A DNA stretch of 64,000 bases, taken from the NCBI RefSeq assembly GCF_001593005.1, contig NZ_LQZQ01000004.1, positions 179,021 through 243,020 of the forward strand, in the 5' to 3' direction. The notes beneath the pieces were generated by a model, which made no database searches, was not told the origin of the DNA, and worked only from the letters and a program-made list of their open reading frames with translations. A program made the position numbers and the translations under genes. Shown here piece by piece: positions 58,768 to 64,000 of this stretch (its first letter is position 1; each line of letters opens with the position of its first letter). This stretch comes from Roseivirga ehrenbergii (GTDB taxonomy: Bacteria > Bacteroidota > Bacteroidia > Cytophagales > Cyclobacteriaceae).

Positions 58768-59160
58768 ATGAAAACCATAAAAATGAGAACCGCACTTAAG
58801 CTCGAAGAAATCGGGCTTTTATTAATCGTTTGCCTAATCTATTTTGAATTCTATGAAGGCGGATGGGTACTTTTTGCGAGCTTATTTTTCGCGCCTGACT
58901 TAGCATTTCTGGCCATTATTGTAAATAAAAAAGTGGCTACTATTGCTTACAACGCTGCCCATCATAAAGGCTTGATTTCATTTTTAATGATTCTTGGCTA
59001 CCTGCTCTCTAATGAATTGCTCATTCTAATTGGATTGATCTTTATGGCGCATTCTTGCTTCGATAGAATGCTGGGCTACGGCTTAAAGTACTTCGACAGC
59101 TTTGACCATACCCATTTGGGTTGGATGGGAAAGAGTAAGCATAAGAATCTAGAGGTTTAG
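58768..59160 (+). CDS. DUF4260 small membrane protein
   Basis: This 130-residue protein has four membrane spans (LEEIGLLLIVCLIYFEFYEG, GWVLFASLFFAPDLAFLAII and two more) and ends in FDSFDHTHLGWMGKSKHKN, with the H-T-H-L-G-W motif characteristic of DUF4260. Function unknown. The ATG at 58768 is chosen; a TTG 18 bases upstream is possible. It is divergent from the cbb3 operon, but no functional link is known. Confidence 0.78.
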   Translation: MKTIKMRTALKLEEIGLLLIVCLIYFEFYEGGWVLFASLFFAPDLAFLAIIVNKKVATIAYNAAHHKGLISFLMILGYLLSNELLILIGLIFMAHSCFDRMLGYGLKYFDSFDHTHLGWMGKSKHKNLEV

Positions 59161-59202
59161 GGGTTAGTTAATAGGTAAAAGTTATTGGTGACATAACATT
59201 CA

Positions 59203-59493
59203 TCATTTAGGCCTTTTACTTGGACTTTGTCTCACGTCAAAGAATGTAAGAATTAATATACAGTCCCCTTTAATTCGGTAAAACACACGTGTCTGCTTGG
59301 TAAGTTGAAATCCGTATATCTTTTTTTCAACCACTTCTACAGTTCCTATCTCGGGAAAACCCTCCAGTAAGTCTAAAAAATCAACTGCTTTCTGCTCGAA
59401 AGCCTCTGCAACTCTAGTCCCCCATTCCTTCTTTATATATTCCTTAATTGAATGGAAATTTCTCTCTGCCCGTTTGGTAAGGAGAATTTTCAT
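59203..59493 (-). CDS. RelE/ParE family toxin
   Basis: This 96-residue toxin of a type II pair is basic and small, MKILLTKRAERNFHSIKEYI, with the family pattern of central VEVVEKKIYGFQLTKQTRVF and the C-terminal beta strand YRIKGDCILILTFFDVRQSP. RelE types cut mRNA on ribosomes and ParE types poison gyrase; the sequence does not decide. Its start overlaps the antitoxin stop by 4 bases. Confidence 0.83.
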   Translation of the reverse strand: MKILLTKRAERNFHSIKEYIKKEWGTRVAEAFEQKAVDFLDLLEGFPEIGTVEVVEKKIYGFQLTKQTRVFYRIKGDCILILTFFDVRQSPSKRPK

Positions 59494-59723
59494 TTCTTCG
59501 ATTTAAATACCTTTTCCCGCTCAATCAAATTATCATCATCCTCCGACTCATCATAGGCTAACAATACCTCTTGCTTTTGTTCTTCTGTAAGAGAGTCCCA
59601 AAAGCCTCCCGACTTTTCCGATTCTTTTAGTTTTAGGAAATCGTAAATAACTCTCAAAAGATGCTCGTTTTGAATGCCATCAACTATTTTATGAATGTTA
59701 GATTTTAGCTCAATTGTCCCCAT
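59490..59723 (-). CDS. Antitoxin of the RelE/ParE toxin
   Basis: This 77-residue acidic protein (the chosen start gives MGTIELKSNIHKIVDGIQNE) has an N-terminal helical segment and a C-terminal acidic stretch DESEDDDNLIEREKVFKSKK. The WDSLTEEQKQEVLLAYDESE segment is typical for antitoxins of the ParE/RelE addiction-module family in Bacteroidota. It lies before the toxin and overlaps it by 4 bases. An ATG at 59729 would add two residues. Confidence 0.78.
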   Translation of the reverse strand: MGTIELKSNIHKIVDGIQNEHLLRVIYDFLKLKESEKSGGFWDSLTEEQKQEVLLAYDESEDDDNLIEREKVFKSKK

Positions 59724-59750
59724 AACCATAAAATTTCTTATCCGAATTTA

Positions 59751-59780
59751 CAAATTTAAAAACTAATATTCAGCCACCAA
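59751..59780 (-). promoter_or_regulatory. Promoter of the RelE/ParE toxin-antitoxin operon
   Basis: TTG (59780-59778), 19 bases, TAAATTTG (59758-59751) on the minus strand is a full consensus match. It lies 27 bases ahead of the antitoxin ATG. Between it and the next gene is a small palindrome GCTCTTTAAAGAGC that may form a hairpin. Confidence 0.65.
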
Positions 59781-59858
59781 CCAATTTACCATAAGCCCAA
59801 TAACAATATAAAGCTCATGCTAATCGAGCCTCCTTTCGCTCTTTAAAGAGCTAGGCTA

Positions 59859-60362
59859 TTAAATTCGATATTGTGACTTGATCCTCTTTATTTCTTTACC
59901 CATTTCGCTAGAATCAATCACGAAAGAGACGAATGGCGAATCTATTTTAGTATACTTCCCAAACGAGGATTCTGACACAAAGAATACCCTCTCTCCTGAT
60001 GACTTCATCCTAACTTTATAAATAGAAGGAGTAAAAAATCGCACCCTACCCAACTCCTCTACTTCCGTCCATTTATAAGCCCTATCTTCTTCCTTTTCAT
60101 GGATTATAATTTGGGATTGAGATAGAGAGACTTTTTTGATCATTCGATAGTAAAGCAGATTTACCAAAATTAGTATAAGTCCAATAGCGCAAAAAATCAT
60201 GCTATCTAATCCATCTGTGAGTTGAAATTCTATTTCGCTTATAGCCCTTTCTTGCGGGAAGAAGAAAATCACACTACCAAAAACTAAAAGAAAAACACCT
60301 ATGATAATCAGTAAATGCTTTATCACCTGGGTTTGGAAGGGGTTACTTTTAATCATATTCAT
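59859..60362 (-). CDS. Small membrane protein, function unknown
   Basis: This 167-residue protein has two membrane spans in the first 90 residues (VIKHLLIIIGVFLLVFGSVI and SMIFCAIGLILILVNLLYYR) and a soluble C-terminal half with beta-strand pattern (IIIHEKEEDRAYKWTEVEEL, VRMKSSGERVFFVSE). That half has a PH-like feel. The ATG at 60362 is chosen because the longer frame to 60389 begins with TTG; an ATG at 60356 is possible. I do not recognise the family. It is isolated between the toxin-antitoxin pair and valS. Confidence 0.6.
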   Translation of the reverse strand: MNMIKSNPFQTQVIKHLLIIIGVFLLVFGSVIFFFPQERAISEIEFQLTDGLDSMIFCAIGLILILVNLLYYRMIKKVSLSQSQIIIHEKEEDRAYKWTEVEELGRVRFFTPSIYKVRMKSSGERVFFVSESSFGKYTKIDSPFVSFVIDSSEMGKEIKRIKSQYRI

Positions 60363-60501
60363 CTTCGACTTCACCCTTAATCTAATCAAAACTCAATAGA
60401 TCTTTAAGCACAATTAGCCAACTAACATAGAATTAGTAAGTACTTCCTCCTCATAATTTCATTCTTCTGGCTTCTAACTTCCGTGTTCCGACTATTCCAC
60501 C

Positions 60502-60509
60502 TATTTTTG
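60502..60509 (+). promoter_or_regulatory. Promoter -7 element of valS
   Basis: TATTTTTG followed by CAG is an exact -7 match with the TTTGCA extension. It is 26 bases ahead of the ATG at 60536. No clear TTTG lies 19-20 bases upstream, so the -33 side is weak. Confidence 0.5.
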
Positions 60510-60535
60510 CAGCCTAATTTTATTCAAACAATTAC

Positions 60536-63220
60536 ATGTCGCTTTCAACGAAGTATAACCCGAACGAGATAGAAGATAAATGGTATGCCCACTGGATGGA
60601 TAAAGGATATTTCCATGGCAAGGTAAACCCACAAAAAGAGCCTTACTCTATTGTCATCCCTCCACCAAACGTAACGGGTGTGCTCCACATGGGCCACATG
60701 TTGAATAATACCATCCAGGATGTGCTGATCAGAAAAGCACGAATGGAAGGCAAAGAAGCTTGCTGGGTACCTGGTACCGACCACGCTTCAATTGCCACAG
60801 AAGCTAAAGTAGTGAAGATGCTTCGCGAAAAAGGCATCAAAAAATCAGACCTCAGCAGAGAAGAATTCCTTACTCATGCTTGGGAATGGAAAGAAAAATA
60901 CGGTGGAATCATTCTTGAGCAACTGAAGAAGCTTGGCGCTTCATGCGACTGGGAACGCACTGCGTTCACAATGGACGAAGGTTACCACAAGGCCGTGCTT
61001 CGTGTTTTTGTAGACCTCTATAATAAAGGTTACATCTACCGTGACTTGCGCATGGTCAACTGGGATGTGGAAGCCCAAACTACAGTTTCGAATGAAGAGG
61101 TAATATATGCCGATCAAGATGAAGTATCGAAGCTTTACAAATTTCAGTACAGCATTAAAGATTCTGACGAAAAGGTAATTATTGCTACGCAGCGCCCTGA
61201 AACCATTTTAGGTGATGCCGCCATTGCCGTAAACCCAAAAGATGAGCGTTTCCAACATCTGATTGGTAAAACGGCTCTGGTGCCTTTCGTTAACCGCGAA
61301 ATCCCAATCATTGCGGATGATTATGTCGAAATCGAATTCGGAACAGGTTGTTTAAAAGTAACCCCTGCCCACGACCCGAATGACTACGAAATTGGTTTGC
61401 GTCACAATTTAGAAGTGATTGACACTATCGGTTTCGATGGAGCTTTAAATGAAAACTGTGGTGTACCAAAATATGTGGGCATGGAACGTTTTAAAGCCCG
61501 CAAAGTAATGGTAAAAGACTTGGAAGAAGCTGGTTACTACATCGGTTTCGAAGAGTTCACTACCAGGATCGGCCGTTCGGAAAGAACAAATACAGTGATA
61601 GAGCCAAAGCTTTCTTTGCAGTGGTTCATCAAAATGAAAGAAATTTCGCGCACAGCACATGAGGTGGTGATGAATGACGAAGTGGAGATTCTTCCATCTA
61701 AATTCAAAAACACTTACAACCACTGGATGGAGAATGTACGCGACTGGTGTATTTCGCGTCAGCTTTGGTGGGGACAACAAATCCCAGCATATTTCTATGG
61801 TGAGGGAGAAAACGATTTTGTAGTTGCTGAAACAGAAGAAGAAGCATTGGCTCTGGCAAAAGAAAAATCAGGCAATGCCCAACTGACTGCCAATGACCTA
61901 AAGCAAGATGAAGATGTGCTTGATACTTGGGCTTCTTCATGGCTATTCCCTATGGCGGTGTTCAACGGTTTTGATGATTCTTGTTTTGACAGAGAGACAG
62001 GTAAAATAATCAAAGGCAAGAATGCTGAGTTAGACTACTTCTACCCTACTTCTACTTTGGTGACAGCTCCTGAAATTTTATTCTTTTGGGTGGCCAGAAT
62101 GATTATTGCAGGGTATGAATATACTGATGAGAAACCGTTTAAACACGTTTACCTTACAGGAATTGTACGTGACAAACAACGTAGAAAAATGTCCAAATCA
62201 TTGGGCAACTCACCTGATCCGGTCGACTTAATTAAGGAGTTAGGCGCTGATGCTGTTCGTACTGGAATGCTTTTCTCTTCCCCAGCAGGTAATGATCTAC
62301 TTTATGATGAAAAGCTTGTTGAGCAAGGAAGAAACTTTGCGAACAAGGTTTGGAATGCTTTCCGTTTGGTAAAAGGTTGGGAAGTTGGTGGTAGCTCGAA
62401 TGGTCAAGAAAACCAAACCGCAGTGCGTTGGTTCGACTCTCGTTTTAATGCTGCATTAGCCGAAATCGAAGATCATTTCAGCAAGTTTAGAATTTCTGAT
62501 GCACTTATGACTACCTATAAGCTCATTTGGAATGACTTCTGTTCTTGGTATTTAGAAATGATTAAGCCTGCCTTTGGCGAGCCAATTGACAGAGCTACTT
62601 ATGAAGTAACACTTAACTTCTTCGAGAAAATCATGAAGGTGCTTCATCCGTTTATGCCTTTTATTACCGAGGAAATTTGGAGTAACTTAAGAGAAAGGGC
62701 CGAAGGACAAGACATTATTGTTTCGATGTGGCCAATTATTGGTGGAGCAGACGAAGCCCTAAACAAGCAGTCTGAAATTGTATTTGAATTGGTCTCTAAC
62801 CTTAGAAACTTGCGTTCATCAAAAGGAATTTCGCCAAAGAAGGCACTCGACTTAGCAATTAAGTCGGAGAACACTGAAGCTTACGAGCCTTTTATAAACA
62901 TTATCAAGAAGTTAGCGAACATTGACCAACTAACATACACAGATGAGAAGGTGAATGGCACACTAGGTTTTGTGATCAAATCCGATGAATTCTTTATTCC
63001 CATGGAAGAAGGAGCCATTGATGTTGAAGCAGAAAAGGCCGAAATACTAAAGGAGCTTGAATACGCCAAAGGCTTCTTAAACTCTGTTATGAAAAAGCTG
63101 AGCAACGAGCGTTTTGTTGCTGGCGCACCGGAACAAGTGATAGCAAAAGAAAAAGCCAAGCAAGCCGATGCCGAAGCAAAAATTAAAGTACTGGAAGAAA
63201 AGCTAACTGGACTGAGTTAG
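60536..63220 (+). CDS. valS: Valyl-tRNA synthetase
   Basis: ValRS charges tRNA-Val and edits threonine and other misactivated amino acids. The 894-residue class I synthetase has the HIGH motif as HMGH at 51-54 (PPPNVTGVLHMGHMLNNT), the editing domain after residue 200, the KMSKS motif at about 551 (RRKMSKSLGNSPDPVDLIKE), an anticodon domain, and a C-terminal coiled-coil (VEAEKAEILKELEYAKGFLN). It appears full-length and is followed by a terminator. Confidence 0.97.
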   Translation: MSLSTKYNPNEIEDKWYAHWMDKGYFHGKVNPQKEPYSIVIPPPNVTGVLHMGHMLNNTIQDVLIRKARMEGKEACWVPGTDHASIATEAKVVKMLREKGIKKSDLSREEFLTHAWEWKEKYGGIILEQLKKLGASCDWERTAFTMDEGYHKAVLRVFVDLYNKGYIYRDLRMVNWDVEAQTTVSNEEVIYADQDEVSKLYKFQYSIKDSDEKVIIATQRPETILGDAAIAVNPKDERFQHLIGKTALVPFVNREIPIIADDYVEIEFGTGCLKVTPAHDPNDYEIGLRHNLEVIDTIGFDGALNENCGVPKYVGMERFKARKVMVKDLEEAGYYIGFEEFTTRIGRSERTNTVIEPKLSLQWFIKMKEISRTAHEVVMNDEVEILPSKFKNTYNHWMENVRDWCISRQLWWGQQIPAYFYGEGENDFVVAETEEEALALAKEKSGNAQLTANDLKQDEDVLDTWASSWLFPMAVFNGFDDSCFDRETGKIIKGKNAELDYFYPTSTLVTAPEILFFWVARMIIAGYEYTDEKPFKHVYLTGIVRDKQRRKMSKSLGNSPDPVDLIKELGADAVRTGMLFSSPAGNDLLYDEKLVEQGRNFANKVWNAFRLVKGWEVGGSSNGQENQTAVRWFDSRFNAALAEIEDHFSKFRISDALMTTYKLIWNDFCSWYLEMIKPAFGEPIDRATYEVTLNFFEKIMKVLHPFMPFITEEIWSNLRERAEGQDIIVSMWPIIGGADEALNKQSEIVFELVSNLRNLRSSKGISPKKALDLAIKSENTEAYEPFINIIKKLANIDQLTYTDEKVNGTLGFVIKSDEFFIPMEEGAIDVEAEKAEILKELEYAKGFLNSVMKKLSNERFVAGAPEQVIAKEKAKQADAEAKIKVLEEKLTGLS

Positions 63221-63247
63221 AAAAACCATATTCTATAACTAATAATT

Positions 63248-63276
63248 AAAGCAACCTGTTTCAGGTTGCTTTTTTT
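63248..63276 (+). terminator. Terminator after valS
   Basis: AAAGCAACCTG and CAGGTTGCTTT form an 11-base-pair stem with a 3-base loop, followed on the plus strand by a T run. It sits 28 bases past the stop. Confidence 0.9.
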
Positions 63277-63508
63277 ATGCCAAAAACAGAGGAAGTACCT
63301 CAAAAATAACAACCACCTATATCTGCCCCAAATTCATACACTTAATGGGTCAGATCGTAAAAGTTATAAATTTCGCAACAATGTTATAAAATATCAGACA
63401 TGTAATATTCTATGTAATTATTTGAAGATGACCAAGATACACGTAAACACGCCTCAATAATTTAATAAAACCAATAACCTCGTAGATATTTACAATTTTA
63501 AAATCATC
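63277..63508. other. Non-coding stretch between valS and the SusC gene
   Basis: The roughly 400-base interval between the valS terminator and the SusC start is AT-rich. Its distal part holds the SusC promoter and operator-like palindrome (separate entries). In the first 230 bases I see only short open frames without family features, and no tRNA or repeat. Confidence 0.55.
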
Positions 63509-63516
63509 TAAATTTG
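63509..63516 (+). promoter_or_regulatory. Promoter -7 element of the SusC-type gene
   Basis: TAAATTTG is an exact -7 match. Upstream only TTTA (63489-63492) is found near the -33 position, at short spacing. The leader to the ATG at 63677 would be about 150 bases. Confidence 0.45.
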
Positions 63517-63531
63517 TTCATAAATGAACAA
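63514..63531 (+). promoter_or_regulatory. 18-base palindrome overlapping the SusC promoter
   Basis: TTGTTCAT-AA-ATGAACAA is a perfect palindrome. Its first three bases are the last three of the -7 element, so a bound dimer would cover the transcription start. It is a candidate operator for a repressor. Confidence 0.55.
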
Positions 63532-63676
63532 TTCAAATTCAAATATGACAATCGAACAATTTTCCGTTCAAATAATTTTATCGCCTTTCGTAAAATCATG
63601 TAGCCTCATAAATACGATTAAGCAACATTGCTACCCGTTTAGTTGTTATTCGCGCAAACAAATGAATTACTTATAA

Positions 63677-64000
63677 ATGCAAAAATTTAAACTAAAATTA
63701 ATGCTCATGTTGCTACTCATTAGTAGCAGCGTAATGGGCCAGCAACGTACCGTGGAGGGTACTGTGCTAGATGAATTCGGTTCAAGCTTTCCAGGCGTGA
63801 CTGTTTCTATTAAAGGAACAACCTCTGGAATAACCACAGGATCGGACGGTAAATACTCGTTATCAGTAAATGCTGATAATGCAGTTCTTGTATTCAGGTT
63901 TTTAGGTTACAAAACCAAAGAAGAAACGGTTGGTAACAGAACTGCGGTAAATGTAACCATGGTTCCAGACATTATTGACGCTGGAGAAGTGGTTGTAGTA
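63677..64000 (+). CDS. SusC/RagA-type TonB-dependent receptor, N-terminal part (cut by window edge)
   Basis: The gene is cut at the right edge after 108 residues. It begins MQKFKLKLMLMLLLISSSVM with a signal peptide ending near GQQ. A carboxypeptidase-D-like regulatory domain follows (TVEGTVLDEFGSSFPGVTVS, IKGTTSGITTGSDGKYSLSV), then VLVFRFLGYKTKEETVGNR. The plug-side TonB box region starts at AGEVVVV. SusC-like receptors import nutrients such as glycans or peptides across the outer membrane together with SusD-like lipoproteins, which would lie past the window. Confidence 0.92.
   Translation, partial: MQKFKLKLMLMLLLISSSVMGQQRTVEGTVLDEFGSSFPGVTVSIKGTTSGITTGSDGKYSLSVNADNAVLVFRFLGYKTKEETVGNRTAVNVTMVPDIIDAGEVVVV

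Noticed and set aside
59821..59858. Palindrome GCTCTTTAAAGAGC as a terminator of the small membrane protein gene
   Set aside because: No T run on either strand. It may be a hairpin, but there is not enough support for a separate terminator.
63266..63460. Open frame after valS (64 residues)
   Set aside because: It begins in the T run of the valS terminator, is AT-driven and has no recognisable features.

Overview
The window looks like chromosomal DNA from a member of the Bacteroidota, most probably a marine-type Cytophagales bacterium; the genus cannot be fixed from the sequence. The evidence is: promoters with the phylum's TTTG/TAnnTTTG architecture instead of -35/-10 boxes, A-rich leaders with hardly any Shine-Dalgarno sequence, a fused CcoN-CcoO oxidase subunit, a SusC-type receptor start, DUF3467 behind rpoC, and one-cysteine forms of L36 and S14. 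The DNA is moderately AT-rich. Gene order is compact and mostly ordinary housekeeping. Layout: 1-1060 holds the 3' end of an ABC exporter. 1209-8139 holds metabolic and envelope genes: a small secreted protein, an M42 peptidase with a metal-receptor protein, an acyl-CoA carboxylase carboxyltransferase, Ppx/GppA, a malate/lactate-type dehydrogenase and a small outer-membrane barrel. 8200-11056 (minus strand) holds a DivIC/FtsB-like protein, enolase and carA. 11168-29086 is the str-S10-spc-alpha ribosomal supercluster, read right to left: rpsL-rpsG-fusA-rpsJ, a terminator, a new promoter, rplC to rpsN, an internal leader and promoter, then rpsH to rplQ with secY, map, infA, rpmJ and rpoA. 29351-42894 is the second information-processing block, also leftward: tRNA-Tyr, tRNA-Gly, tRNA-Thr, tuf, tRNA-Trp, secE, nusG, rplK, rplA, rplJ, rplL, rpoB, rpoC and a DUF3467 gene. 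This resembles the E. coli thrU-tyrU-glyT-thrT-tufB-secE-nusG-rplKAJL-rpoBC order. 43217-45005 (plus strand) is a biotin carrier protein, pyrH and frr. From 45065 the window becomes accessory: a PIN-type toxin-antitoxin pair, two tandem PadR regulator plus ABC permease pairs (46014-48970 and 49124-52084) and a TerB-like protein. 52725-58534 is a cbb3 oxidase operon (ccoNO, ccoQ, ccoP, ccoG, fixH-like, TauE/SafE-like). 58768-60362 holds a DUF4260 protein, a RelE/ParE toxin-antitoxin pair and a small membrane protein. 60536-63220 is valS, and the window ends inside a SusC/TonB-dependent receptor gene. How the parts work together: most of the window encodes the transcription and translation machinery. 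The transcription units are marked by a repeated promoter design, often TAnnTTTGCA. At two boundaries (rplQ/carA and tuf/tRNA-Trp-secE) the upstream terminator hairpin contains the TTTG element of the next promoter. The most interesting non-coding signals are these terminator-promoter overlaps, a structured leader in front of rpsH, palindromes at the rplC promoter region, the PIN toxin-antitoxin promoter, the first padR gene and the terminal SusC gene, and a shared repeat behind both PadR-linked permeases. I did not find a clearly new multi-gene system. The PadR/permease tandem, which carries no ATPase gene, is the best protein-level candidate for follow-up. Every function here is read from motifs and gene order, because no database search was possible.
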